Positions 1-12,200 of a stretch of 64,000 nt of DNA are shown in pieces. The notes beneath the pieces were generated by a model. That model made no database searches and was not told where the DNA came from. It saw only the letters and a list, made by a program, of their open reading frames with translations. A program made the translations under genes and the position numbers. This stretch comes from Acanthococcus lagerstroemiae (taxonomy: Eukaryota > Arthropoda > Insecta > Hemiptera > Eriococcidae). The stretch lies in assembly GCA_031841125.1 (NCBI GenBank), contig JAJSSI010000052.1, positions 20,293-84,292 of the forward strand. The letters run 5' to 3'. Within the stretch, counting starts at the first letter, position 1, and every line of letters begins with the position of its first letter.

Positions 1-35
1 GACTAACTAGCACCAGCCCCGACGCCGTAGCTCTC

Positions 36-49
36 CGAAAATTTTTTCG
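36..49. repeat. Inverted repeat CGAAAA-TT-TTTTCG
   Basis: Six-base arms flank a two-base centre at the junction of the GC-rich head and the A6 tract of the unit. It is retained in almost all 219 units. Units 193 and 206 have lost one T (T5). Although T6 is among the longest single-base runs in the unit, I saw no contraction of it in units 1-190. Confidence 0.8.
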
Positions 50-80
50 CCCCAAAAAATGCATGATGTATAGTATGGAG

Positions 81-95
81 AAATTTTCAAAATTT
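81..95. repeat. A/T inverted repeat, 7-bp arms around one base
   Basis: AAATTTT, then C, then AAAATTT is a perfect 7-bp inverted repeat, followed by TGAGAAAATC and an A5 tract. It is present in every standard unit. In many diverged units T at unit 86 becomes C. This breaks the present symmetry but creates an alternative perfect 8-bp inverted repeat, TTCTCAAA-A-TTTGAGAA, at 84-100. Closely spaced A/T tracts here could bend DNA; that is inference only. Confidence 0.8.
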
Positions 96-133
96 GAGAA
101 AATCAAAAATTTCGAATTCATGAGTGTTTCTTA

Positions 134-162
134 CTCAATTTTTCACGCTGAGTTCGAATTCG
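134..162 (+). repeat. Internal direct repeat, copy A (CTCAATTTT ... TTCGAATTCG)
   Basis: This 29-bp segment begins CTCAATTTT and ends TTCGAATTCG (153-162). The same two blocks with nearly the same spacing occur again at 253-280, about 118 bp downstream in the unit. The 9-bp and 10-bp end blocks match exactly while the roughly 9-10 bp between them differ. This suggests an old internal duplication within the monomer, or two copies of one binding site. Confidence 0.6.
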
Positions 163-218
163 CTGTTGCAATTTGGCGGCGACCCTCCGTTCCCGAGATA
201 CCCTCGAAAAAGTTGGAA

Positions 219-232
219 AAATTGATCAATTT
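219..232. repeat. 14-bp perfect palindrome AAATTGATCAATTT
   Basis: The sequence equals its own reverse complement and is centred on the TGATCA at 223-228. It occurs in every standard unit. In the diverged zone T230C shortens it to the central 8 bp in about 12 units, while the TGATCA centre stays intact in nearly all units. No function is implied by the sequence alone. Confidence 0.85.
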
Positions 233-252
233 GGGTCAAAAAATGACTCTAG

Positions 253-280
253 CTCAATTTTGACAACGGATTCGAATTCG
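253..280 (+). repeat. Internal direct repeat, copy B (CTCAATTTT ... TTCGAATTCG)
   Basis: Second copy of the 134-162 segment, 28 bp long. A third TTCGAATTC core at 111-119 lacks the CTCAATTTT block. The core contains overlapping TTCGAA and GAATTC palindromes. The core at 271-280 lies within the stretch of the unit (266-292) that stays unchanged in the diverged zone. The core at 111-119 is the variable one, because C119A or a local deletion alters it in 18 of 29 diverged units. Confidence 0.6.
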
Positions 281-292
281 TCTCGAAAAATT
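266..292. other. Invariant tail segment of the unit (representative copy)
   Basis: In the 29 diverged units I found no change in the 27 bases corresponding to this segment, which runs from CGGATTCG through TCTCGAAAAATT. The neighbouring parts of the unit collect substitutions and indels. It includes the third TTCGAATTCG core (271-280). In alpha satellite and other satellites, locally conserved boxes can mark protein-binding sites, but chance or recent spread of a subregion by conversion could also explain it. No protein is identified. Confidence 0.55.
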
Positions 293-3200
293 GACTAACT
301 AGCACCAGCCCCGACGCCGTAGCTCTCCGAAAATTTTTTCGCCCCAAAAAATGCATGATGTATAGTATGGAGAAATTTTCAAAATTTGAGAAAATCAAAA
401 ATTTCGAATTCATGAGTGTTTCTTACTCAATTTTTCACGCTGAGTTCGAATTCGCTGTTGCAATTTGGCGGCGACCCTCCGTTCCCGAGATACCCTCGAA
501 AAAGTTGGAAAAATTGATCAATTTGGGTCAAAAAATGACTCTAGCTCAATTTTGACAACGGATTCGAATTCGTCTCGAAAAATTGACTAACTAGCACCAG
601 CCCCGACGCCGTAGCTCTCCGAAAATTTTTTCGCCCCAAAAAATGCATGATGTATAGTATGGAGAAATTTTCAAAATTTGAGAAAATCAAAAATTTCGAA
701 TTCATGAGTGTTTCTTACTCAATTTTTCACGCTGAGTTCGAATTCGCTGTTGCAATTTGGCGGCGACCCTCCGTTCCCGAGATACCCTCGAAAAAGTTGG
801 AAAAATTGATCAATTTGGGTCAAAAAATGACTCTAGCTCAATTTTGACAACGGATTCGAATTCGTCTCGAAAAATTGACTAACTAGCACCAGCCCCGACG
901 CCGTAGCTCTCCGAAAATTTTTTCGCCCCAAAAAATGCATGATGTATAGTATGGAGAAATTTTCAAAATTTGAGAAAATCAAAAATTTCGAATTCATGAG
1001 TGTTTCTTACTCAATTTTTCACGCTGAGTTCGAATTCGCTGTTGCAATTTGGCGGCGACCCTCCGTTCCCGAGATACCCTCGAAAAAGTTGGAAAAATTG
1101 ATCAATTTGGGTCAAAAAATGACTCTAGCTCAATTTTGACAACGGATTCGAATTCGTCTCGAAAAATTGACTAACTAGCACCAGCCCCGACGCCGTAGCT
1201 CTCCGAAAATTTTTTCGCCCCAAAAAATGCATGATGTATAGTATGGAGAAATTTTCAAAATTTGAGAAAATCAAAAATTTCGAATTCATGAGTGTTTCTT
1301 ACTCAATTTTTCACGCTGAGTTCGAATTCGCTGTTGCAATTTGGCGGCGACCCTCCGTTCCCGAGATACCCTCGAAAAAGTTGGAAAAATTGATCAATTT
1401 GGGTCAAAAAATGACTCTAGCTCAATTTTGACAACGGATTCGAATTCGTCTCGAAAAATTGACTAACTAGCACCAGCCCCGACGCCGTAGCTCTCCGAAA
1501 ATTTTTTCGCCCCAAAAAATGCATGATGTATAGTATGGAGAAATTTTCAAAATTTGAGAAAATCAAAAATTTCGAATTCATGAGTGTTTCTTACTCAATT
1601 TTTCACGCTGAGTTCGAATTCGCTGTTGCAATTTGGCGGCGACCCTCCGTTCCCGAGATACCCTCGAAAAAGTTGGAAAAATTGATCAATTTGGGTCAAA
1701 AAATGACTCTAGCTCAATTTTGACAACGGATTCGAATTCGTCTCGAAAAATTGACTAACTAGCACCAGCCCCGACGCCGTAGCTCTCCGAAAATTTTTTC
1801 GCCCCAAAAAATGCATGATGTATAGTATGGAGAAATTTTCAAAATTTGAGAAAATCAAAAATTTCGAATTCATGAGTGTTTCTTACTCAATTTTTCACGC
1901 TGAGTTCGAATTCGCTGTTGCAATTTGGCGGCGACCCTCCGTTCCCGAGATACCCTCGAAAAAGTTGGAAAAATTGATCAATTTGGGTCAAAAAATGACT
2001 CTAGCTCAATTTTGACAACGGATTCGAATTCGTCTCGAAAAATTGACTAACTAGCACCAGCCCCGACGCCGTAGCTCTCCGAAAATTTTTTCGCCCCAAA
2101 AAATGCATGATGTATAGTATGGAGAAATTTTCAAAATTTGAGAAAATCAAAAATTTCGAATTCATGAGTGTTTCTTACTCAATTTTTCACGCTGAGTTCG
2201 AATTCGCTGTTGCAATTTGGCGGCGACCCTCCGTTCCCGAGATACCCTCGAAAAAGTTGGAAAAATTGATCAATTTGGGTCAAAAAATGACTCTAGCTCA
2301 ATTTTGACAACGGATTCGAATTCGTCTCGAAAAATTGACTAACTAGCACCAGCCCCGACGCCGTAGCTCTCCGAAAATTTTTTCGCCCCAAAAAATGCAT
2401 GATGTATAGTATGGAGAAATTTTCAAAATTTGAGAAAATCAAAAATTTCGAATTCATGAGTGTTTCTTACTCAATTTTTCACGCTGAGTTCGAATTCGCT
2501 GTTGCAATTTGGCGGCGACCCTCCGTTCCCGAGATACCCTCGAAAAAGTTGGAAAAATTGATCAATTTGGGTCAAAAAATGACTCTAGCTCAATTTTGAC
2601 AACGGATTCGAATTCGTCTCGAAAAATTGACTAACTAGCACCAGCCCCGACGCCGTAGCTCTCCGAAAATTTTTTCGCCCCAAAAAATGCATGATGTATA
2701 GTATGGAGAAATTTTCAAAATTTGAGAAAATCAAAAATTTCGAATTCATGAGTGTTTCTTACTCAATTTTTCACGCTGAGTTCGAATTCGCTGTTGCAAT
2801 TTGGCGGCGACCCTCCGTTCCCGAGATACCCTCGAAAAAGTTGGAAAAATTGATCAATTTGGGTCAAAAAATGACTCTAGCTCAATTTTGACAACGGATT
2901 CGAATTCGTCTCGAAAAATTGACTAACTAGCACCAGCCCCGACGCCGTAGCTCTCCGAAAATTTTTTCGCCCCAAAAAATGCATGATGTATAGTATGGAG
3001 AAATTTTCAAAATTTGAGAAAATCAAAAATTTCGAATTCATGAGTGTTTCTTACTCAATTTTTCACGCTGAGTTCGAATTCGCTGTTGCAATTTGGCGGC
3101 GACCCTCCGTTCCCGAGATACCCTCGAAAAAGTTGGAAAAATTGATCAATTTGGGTCAAAAAATGACTCTAGCTCAATTTTGACAACGGATTCGAATTCG

Positions 3201-6200
3201 TCTCGAAAAATTGACTAACTAGCACCAGCCCCGACGCCGTAGCTCTCCGAAAATTTTTTCGCCCCAAAAAATGCATGATGTATAGTATGGAGAAATTTTC
3301 AAAATTTGAGAAAATCAAAAATTTCGAATTCATGAGTGTTTCTTACTCAATTTTTCACGCTGAGTTCGAATTCGCTGTTGCAATTTGGCGGCGACCCTCC
3401 GTTCCCGAGATACCCTCGAAAAAGTTGGAAAAATTGATCAATTTGGGTCAAAAAATGACTCTAGCTCAATTTTGACAACGGATTCGAATTCGTCTCGAAA
3501 AATTGACTAACTAGCACCAGCCCCGACGCCGTAGCTCTCCGAAAATTTTTTCGCCCCAAAAAATGCATGATGTATAGTATGGAGAAATTTTCAAAATTTG
3601 AGAAAATCAAAAATTTCGAATTCATGAGTGTTTCTTACTCAATTTTTCACGCTGAGTTCGAATTCGCTGTTGCAATTTGGCGGCGACCCTCCGTTCCCGA
3701 GATACCCTCGAAAAAGTTGGAAAAATTGATCAATTTGGGTCAAAAAATGACTCTAGCTCAATTTTGACAACGGATTCGAATTCGTCTCGAAAAATTGACT
3801 AACTAGCACCAGCCCCGACGCCGTAGCTCTCCGAAAATTTTTTCGCCCCAAAAAATGCATGATGTATAGTATGGAGAAATTTTCAAAATTTGAGAAAATC
3901 AAAAATTTCGAATTCATGAGTGTTTCTTACTCAATTTTTCACGCTGAGTTCGAATTCGCTGTTGCAATTTGGCGGCGACCCTCCGTTCCCGAGATACCCT
4001 CGAAAAAGTTGGAAAAATTGATCAATTTGGGTCAAAAAATGACTCTAGCTCAATTTTGACAACGGATTCGAATTCGTCTCGAAAAATTGACTAACTAGCA
4101 CCAGCCCCGACGCCGTAGCTCTCCGAAAATTTTTTCGCCCCAAAAAATGCATGATGTATAGTATGGAGAAATTTTCAAAATTTGAGAAAATCAAAAATTT
4201 CGAATTCATGAGTGTTTCTTACTCAATTTTTCACGCTGAGTTCGAATTCGCTGTTGCAATTTGGCGGCGACCCTCCGTTCCCGAGATACCCTCGAAAAAG
4301 TTGGAAAAATTGATCAATTTGGGTCAAAAAATGACTCTAGCTCAATTTTGACAACGGATTCGAATTCGTCTCGAAAAATTGACTAACTAGCACCAGCCCC
4401 GACGCCGTAGCTCTCCGAAAATTTTTTCGCCCCAAAAAATGCATGATGTATAGTATGGAGAAATTTTCAAAATTTGAGAAAATCAAAAATTTCGAATTCA
4501 TGAGTGTTTCTTACTCAATTTTTCACGCTGAGTTCGAATTCGCTGTTGCAATTTGGCGGCGACCCTCCGTTCCCGAGATACCCTCGAAAAAGTTGGAAAA
4601 ATTGATCAATTTGGGTCAAAAAATGACTCTAGCTCAATTTTGACAACGGATTCGAATTCGTCTCGAAAAATTGACTAACTAGCACCAGCCCCGACGCCGT
4701 AGCTCTCCGAAAATTTTTTCGCCCCAAAAAATGCATGATGTATAGTATGGAGAAATTTTCAAAATTTGAGAAAATCAAAAATTTCGAATTCATGAGTGTT
4801 TCTTACTCAATTTTTCACGCTGAGTTCGAATTCGCTGTTGCAATTTGGCGGCGACCCTCCGTTCCCGAGATACCCTCGAAAAAGTTGGAAAAATTGATCA
4901 ATTTGGGTCAAAAAATGACTCTAGCTCAATTTTGACAACGGATTCGAATTCGTCTCGAAAAATTGACTAACTAGCACCAGCCCCGACGCCGTAGCTCTCC
5001 GAAAATTTTTTCGCCCCAAAAAATGCATGATGTATAGTATGGAGAAATTTTCAAAATTTGAGAAAATCAAAAATTTCGAATTCATGAGTGTTTCTTACTC
5101 AATTTTTCACGCTGAGTTCGAATTCGCTGTTGCAATTTGGCGGCGACCCTCCGTTCCCGAGATACCCTCGAAAAAGTTGGAAAAATTGATCAATTTGGGT
5201 CAAAAAATGACTCTAGCTCAATTTTGACAACGGATTCGAATTCGTCTCGAAAAATTGACTAACTAGCACCAGCCCCGACGCCGTAGCTCTCCGAAAATTT
5301 TTTCGCCCCAAAAAATGCATGATGTATAGTATGGAGAAATTTTCAAAATTTGAGAAAATCAAAAATTTCGAATTCATGAGTGTTTCTTACTCAATTTTTC
5401 ACGCTGAGTTCGAATTCGCTGTTGCAATTTGGCGGCGACCCTCCGTTCCCGAGATACCCTCGAAAAAGTTGGAAAAATTGATCAATTTGGGTCAAAAAAT
5501 GACTCTAGCTCAATTTTGACAACGGATTCGAATTCGTCTCGAAAAATTGACTAACTAGCACCAGCCCCGACGCCGTAGCTCTCCGAAAATTTTTTCGCCC
5601 CAAAAAATGCATGATGTATAGTATGGAGAAATTTTCAAAATTTGAGAAAATCAAAAATTTCGAATTCATGAGTGTTTCTTACTCAATTTTTCACGCTGAG
5701 TTCGAATTCGCTGTTGCAATTTGGCGGCGACCCTCCGTTCCCGAGATACCCTCGAAAAAGTTGGAAAAATTGATCAATTTGGGTCAAAAAATGACTCTAG
5801 CTCAATTTTGACAACGGATTCGAATTCGTCTCGAAAAATTGACTAACTAGCACCAGCCCCGACGCCGTAGCTCTCCGAAAATTTTTTCGCCCCAAAAAAT
5901 GCATGATGTATAGTATGGAGAAATTTTCAAAATTTGAGAAAATCAAAAATTTCGAATTCATGAGTGTTTCTTACTCAATTTTTCACGCTGAGTTCGAATT
6001 CGCTGTTGCAATTTGGCGGCGACCCTCCGTTCCCGAGATACCCTCGAAAAAGTTGGAAAAATTGATCAATTTGGGTCAAAAAATGACTCTAGCTCAATTT
6101 TGACAACGGATTCGAATTCGTCTCGAAAAATTGACTAACTAGCACCAGCCCCGACGCCGTAGCTCTCCGAAAATTTTTTCGCCCCAAAAAATGCATGATG

Positions 6201-9200
6201 TATAGTATGGAGAAATTTTCAAAATTTGAGAAAATCAAAAATTTCGAATTCATGAGTGTTTCTTACTCAATTTTTCACGCTGAGTTCGAATTCGCTGTTG
6301 CAATTTGGCGGCGACCCTCCGTTCCCGAGATACCCTCGAAAAAGTTGGAAAAATTGATCAATTTGGGTCAAAAAATGACTCTAGCTCAATTTTGACAACG
6401 GATTCGAATTCGTCTCGAAAAATTGACTAACTAGCACCAGCCCCGACGCCGTAGCTCTCCGAAAATTTTTTCGCCCCAAAAAATGCATGATGTATAGTAT
6501 GGAGAAATTTTCAAAATTTGAGAAAATCAAAAATTTCGAATTCATGAGTGTTTCTTACTCAATTTTTCACGCTGAGTTCGAATTCGCTGTTGCAATTTGG
6601 CGGCGACCCTCCGTTCCCGAGATACCCTCGAAAAAGTTGGAAAAATTGATCAATTTGGGTCAAAAAATGACTCTAGCTCAATTTTGACAACGGATTCGAA
6701 TTCGTCTCGAAAAATTGACTAACTAGCACCAGCCCCGACGCCGTAGCTCTCCGAAAATTTTTTCGCCCCAAAAAATGCATGATGTATAGTATGGAGAAAT
6801 TTTCAAAATTTGAGAAAATCAAAAATTTCGAATTCATGAGTGTTTCTTACTCAATTTTTCACGCTGAGTTCGAATTCGCTGTTGCAATTTGGCGGCGACC
6901 CTCCGTTCCCGAGATACCCTCGAAAAAGTTGGAAAAATTGATCAATTTGGGTCAAAAAATGACTCTAGCTCAATTTTGACAACGGATTCGAATTCGTCTC
7001 GAAAAATTGACTAACTAGCACCAGCCCCGACGCCGTAGCTCTCCGAAAATTTTTTCGCCCCAAAAAATGCATGATGTATAGTATGGAGAAATTTTCAAAA
7101 TTTGAGAAAATCAAAAATTTCGAATTCATGAGTGTTTCTTACTCAATTTTTCACGCTGAGTTCGAATTCGCTGTTGCAATTTGGCGGCGACCCTCCGTTC
7201 CCGAGATACCCTCGAAAAAGTTGGAAAAATTGATCAATTTGGGTCAAAAAATGACTCTAGCTCAATTTTGACAACGGATTCGAATTCGTCTCGAAAAATT
7301 GACTAACTAGCACCAGCCCCGACGCCGTAGCTCTCCGAAAATTTTTTCGCCCCAAAAAATGCATGATGTATAGTATGGAGAAATTTTCAAAATTTGAGAA
7401 AATCAAAAATTTCGAATTCATGAGTGTTTCTTACTCAATTTTTCACGCTGAGTTCGAATTCGCTGTTGCAATTTGGCGGCGACCCTCCGTTCCCGAGATA
7501 CCCTCGAAAAAGTTGGAAAAATTGATCAATTTGGGTCAAAAAATGACTCTAGCTCAATTTTGACAACGGATTCGAATTCGTCTCGAAAAATTGACTAACT
7601 AGCACCAGCCCCGACGCCGTAGCTCTCCGAAAATTTTTTCGCCCCAAAAAATGCATGATGTATAGTATGGAGAAATTTTCAAAATTTGAGAAAATCAAAA
7701 ATTTCGAATTCATGAGTGTTTCTTACTCAATTTTTCACGCTGAGTTCGAATTCGCTGTTGCAATTTGGCGGCGACCCTCCGTTCCCGAGATACCCTCGAA
7801 AAAGTTGGAAAAATTGATCAATTTGGGTCAAAAAATGACTCTAGCTCAATTTTGACAACGGATTCGAATTCGTCTCGAAAAATTGACTAACTAGCACCAG
7901 CCCCGACGCCGTAGCTCTCCGAAAATTTTTTCGCCCCAAAAAATGCATGATGTATAGTATGGAGAAATTTTCAAAATTTGAGAAAATCAAAAATTTCGAA
8001 TTCATGAGTGTTTCTTACTCAATTTTTCACGCTGAGTTCGAATTCGCTGTTGCAATTTGGCGGCGACCCTCCGTTCCCGAGATACCCTCGAAAAAGTTGG
8101 AAAAATTGATCAATTTGGGTCAAAAAATGACTCTAGCTCAATTTTGACAACGGATTCGAATTCGTCTCGAAAAATTGACTAACTAGCACCAGCCCCGACG
8201 CCGTAGCTCTCCGAAAATTTTTTCGCCCCAAAAAATGCATGATGTATAGTATGGAGAAATTTTCAAAATTTGAGAAAATCAAAAATTTCGAATTCATGAG
8301 TGTTTCTTACTCAATTTTTCACGCTGAGTTCGAATTCGCTGTTGCAATTTGGCGGCGACCCTCCGTTCCCGAGATACCCTCGAAAAAGTTGGAAAAATTG
8401 ATCAATTTGGGTCAAAAAATGACTCTAGCTCAATTTTGACAACGGATTCGAATTCGTCTCGAAAAATTGACTAACTAGCACCAGCCCCGACGCCGTAGCT
8501 CTCCGAAAATTTTTTCGCCCCAAAAAATGCATGATGTATAGTATGGAGAAATTTTCAAAATTTGAGAAAATCAAAAATTTCGAATTCATGAGTGTTTCTT
8601 ACTCAATTTTTCACGCTGAGTTCGAATTCGCTGTTGCAATTTGGCGGCGACCCTCCGTTCCCGAGATACCCTCGAAAAAGTTGGAAAAATTGATCAATTT
8701 GGGTCAAAAAATGACTCTAGCTCAATTTTGACAACGGATTCGAATTCGTCTCGAAAAATTGACTAACTAGCACCAGCCCCGACGCCGTAGCTCTCCGAAA
8801 ATTTTTTCGCCCCAAAAAATGCATGATGTATAGTATGGAGAAATTTTCAAAATTTGAGAAAATCAAAAATTTCGAATTCATGAGTGTTTCTTACTCAATT
8901 TTTCACGCTGAGTTCGAATTCGCTGTTGCAATTTGGCGGCGACCCTCCGTTCCCGAGATACCCTCGAAAAAGTTGGAAAAATTGATCAATTTGGGTCAAA
9001 AAATGACTCTAGCTCAATTTTGACAACGGATTCGAATTCGTCTCGAAAAATTGACTAACTAGCACCAGCCCCGACGCCGTAGCTCTCCGAAAATTTTTTC
9101 GCCCCAAAAAATGCATGATGTATAGTATGGAGAAATTTTCAAAATTTGAGAAAATCAAAAATTTCGAATTCATGAGTGTTTCTTACTCAATTTTTCACGC

Positions 9201-12200
9201 TGAGTTCGAATTCGCTGTTGCAATTTGGCGGCGACCCTCCGTTCCCGAGATACCCTCGAAAAAGTTGGAAAAATTGATCAATTTGGGTCAAAAAATGACT
9301 CTAGCTCAATTTTGACAACGGATTCGAATTCGTCTCGAAAAATTGACTAACTAGCACCAGCCCCGACGCCGTAGCTCTCCGAAAATTTTTTCGCCCCAAA
9401 AAATGCATGATGTATAGTATGGAGAAATTTTCAAAATTTGAGAAAATCAAAAATTTCGAATTCATGAGTGTTTCTTACTCAATTTTTCACGCTGAGTTCG
9501 AATTCGCTGTTGCAATTTGGCGGCGACCCTCCGTTCCCGAGATACCCTCGAAAAAGTTGGAAAAATTGATCAATTTGGGTCAAAAAATGACTCTAGCTCA
9601 ATTTTGACAACGGATTCGAATTCGTCTCGAAAAATTGACTAACTAGCACCAGCCCCGACGCCGTAGCTCTCCGAAAATTTTTTCGCCCCAAAAAATGCAT
9701 GATGTATAGTATGGAGAAATTTTCAAAATTTGAGAAAATCAAAAATTTCGAATTCATGAGTGTTTCTTACTCAATTTTTCACGCTGAGTTCGAATTCGCT
9801 GTTGCAATTTGGCGGCGACCCTCCGTTCCCGAGATACCCTCGAAAAAGTTGGAAAAATTGATCAATTTGGGTCAAAAAATGACTCTAGCTCAATTTTGAC
9901 AACGGATTCGAATTCGTCTCGAAAAATTGACTAACTAGCACCAGCCCCGACGCCGTAGCTCTCCGAAAATTTTTTCGCCCCAAAAAATGCATGATGTATA
10001 GTATGGAGAAATTTTCAAAATTTGAGAAAATCAAAAATTTCGAATTCATGAGTGTTTCTTACTCAATTTTTCACGCTGAGTTCGAATTCGCTGTTGCAAT
10101 TTGGCGGCGACCCTCCGTTCCCGAGATACCCTCGAAAAAGTTGGAAAAATTGATCAATTTGGGTCAAAAAATGACTCTAGCTCAATTTTGACAACGGATT
10201 CGAATTCGTCTCGAAAAATTGACTAACTAGCACCAGCCCCGACGCCGTAGCTCTCCGAAAATTTTTTCGCCCCAAAAAATGCATGATGTATAGTATGGAG
10301 AAATTTTCAAAATTTGAGAAAATCAAAAATTTCGAATTCATGAGTGTTTCTTACTCAATTTTTCACGCTGAGTTCGAATTCGCTGTTGCAATTTGGCGGC
10401 GACCCTCCGTTCCCGAGATACCCTCGAAAAAGTTGGAAAAATTGATCAATTTGGGTCAAAAAATGACTCTAGCTCAATTTTGACAACGGATTCGAATTCG
10501 TCTCGAAAAATTGACTAACTAGCACCAGCCCCGACGCCGTAGCTCTCCGAAAATTTTTTCGCCCCAAAAAATGCATGATGTATAGTATGGAGAAATTTTC
10601 AAAATTTGAGAAAATCAAAAATTTCGAATTCATGAGTGTTTCTTACTCAATTTTTCACGCTGAGTTCGAATTCGCTGTTGCAATTTGGCGGCGACCCTCC
10701 GTTCCCGAGATACCCTCGAAAAAGTTGGAAAAATTGATCAATTTGGGTCAAAAAATGACTCTAGCTCAATTTTGACAACGGATTCGAATTCGTCTCGAAA
10801 AATTGACTAACTAGCACCAGCCCCGACGCCGTAGCTCTCCGAAAATTTTTTCGCCCCAAAAAATGCATGATGTATAGTATGGAGAAATTTTCAAAATTTG
10901 AGAAAATCAAAAATTTCGAATTCATGAGTGTTTCTTACTCAATTTTTCACGCTGAGTTCGAATTCGCTGTTGCAATTTGGCGGCGACCCTCCGTTCCCGA
11001 GATACCCTCGAAAAAGTTGGAAAAATTGATCAATTTGGGTCAAAAAATGACTCTAGCTCAATTTTGACAACGGATTCGAATTCGTCTCGAAAAATTGACT
11101 AACTAGCACCAGCCCCGACGCCGTAGCTCTCCGAAAATTTTTTCGCCCCAAAAAATGCATGATGTATAGTATGGAGAAATTTTCAAAATTTGAGAAAATC
11201 AAAAATTTCGAATTCATGAGTGTTTCTTACTCAATTTTTCACGCTGAGTTCGAATTCGCTGTTGCAATTTGGCGGCGACCCTCCGTTCCCGAGATACCCT
11301 CGAAAAAGTTGGAAAAATTGATCAATTTGGGTCAAAAAATGACTCTAGCTCAATTTTGACAACGGATTCGAATTCGTCTCGAAAAATTGACTAACTAGCA
11401 CCAGCCCCGACGCCGTAGCTCTCCGAAAATTTTTTCGCCCCAAAAAATGCATGATGTATAGTATGGAGAAATTTTCAAAATTTGAGAAAATCAAAAATTT
11501 CGAATTCATGAGTGTTTCTTACTCAATTTTTCACGCTGAGTTCGAATTCGCTGTTGCAATTTGGCGGCGACCCTCCGTTCCCGAGATACCCTCGAAAAAG
11601 TTGGAAAAATTGATCAATTTGGGTCAAAAAATGACTCTAGCTCAATTTTGACAACGGATTCGAATTCGTCTCGAAAAATTGACTAACTAGCACCAGCCCC
11701 GACGCCGTAGCTCTCCGAAAATTTTTTCGCCCCAAAAAATGCATGATGTATAGTATGGAGAAATTTTCAAAATTTGAGAAAATCAAAAATTTCGAATTCA
11801 TGAGTGTTTCTTACTCAATTTTTCACGCTGAGTTCGAATTCGCTGTTGCAATTTGGCGGCGACCCTCCGTTCCCGAGATACCCTCGAAAAAGTTGGAAAA
11901 ATTGATCAATTTGGGTCAAAAAATGACTCTAGCTCAATTTTGACAACGGATTCGAATTCGTCTCGAAAAATTGACTAACTAGCACCAGCCCCGACGCCGT
12001 AGCTCTCCGAAAATTTTTTCGCCCCAAAAAATGCATGATGTATAGTATGGAGAAATTTTCAAAATTTGAGAAAATCAAAAATTTCGAATTCATGAGTGTT
12101 TCTTACTCAATTTTTCACGCTGAGTTCGAATTCGCTGTTGCAATTTGGCGGCGACCCTCCGTTCCCGAGATACCCTCGAAAAAGTTGGAAAAATTGATCA

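Larger units (their letters stand above)
63..263 (+). other. Recurrent 66-codon open frame in each unit, judged non-coding
   Basis: ATGATG at unit 63 opens a frame that ends at TGA 261-263. The predicted peptide is basic and Phe/Lys/Glu-rich with no signal peptide, membrane segment or motif I recognise. It reappears every 292 bp because the DNA does, and since 292 is not a multiple of three the copies do not form one long frame. In zones 3-4 single-base losses frameshift it often. In the diverged zone most common substitutions are non-synonymous (C119A F to L, C163T A to V, T172C I to T, C247A T to N), and G176A makes an in-frame TGA in five units. That is not the pattern of a protein under selection. 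It is listed once here as a representative. Confidence 0.9.
1..292 (+). repeat. Reference monomer (unit 1) of the satellite
   Basis: This is used as the unit coordinate system for all entries. It reads as a GC-rich head (1-53, including C4 tracts at 17-20 and 50-53), an A6 tract (54-59), an A/T-rich inverted-repeat segment (about 81-112), a middle with a TTCGAATTCG core (153-162), a GC-rich block around GGCGGCGACCC (175-185), a palindrome centred on TGATCA (219-232), and a tail with a third TTCGAATTC core (271-279). Three GAATTC sites at 114-119, 156-161 and 274-279 predict EcoRI fragments of 42, 118 and 132 bp. The phase chosen for unit position 1 is arbitrary. A length of 292 bp is close to two nucleosome cores, but I attach no weight to that. 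Confidence 0.97.

Noticed and set aside
28..162. RNA polymerase III A/B boxes (TAGCTCTCC near 28 and GTTCGAATTC near 152), suggesting a SINE origin
   Set aside because: GTTCGAATTC lacks the C at the required last position of the B-box consensus, the A-box match is poor, and the spacing of more than 120 bp is too wide. There is no tail or target-site duplication.
192..208. CENP-B box-like pattern on the minus strand (TTCG ... CGGG)
   Set aside because: The spacer between TTCG and CGGG is 9 bases, whereas the CENP-B box has 7 with a fixed A. It does not match the motif.
63..263. A tandem family of about 190 identical small protein genes (66 residues each)
   Set aside because: The frame is identical because the whole 292-bp unit is identical, including the parts outside the frame. 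In the diverged zone it gains frameshifts, amino acid changes and recurring TGA codons. No ribosome-binding or promoter context or recognisable domain is present.
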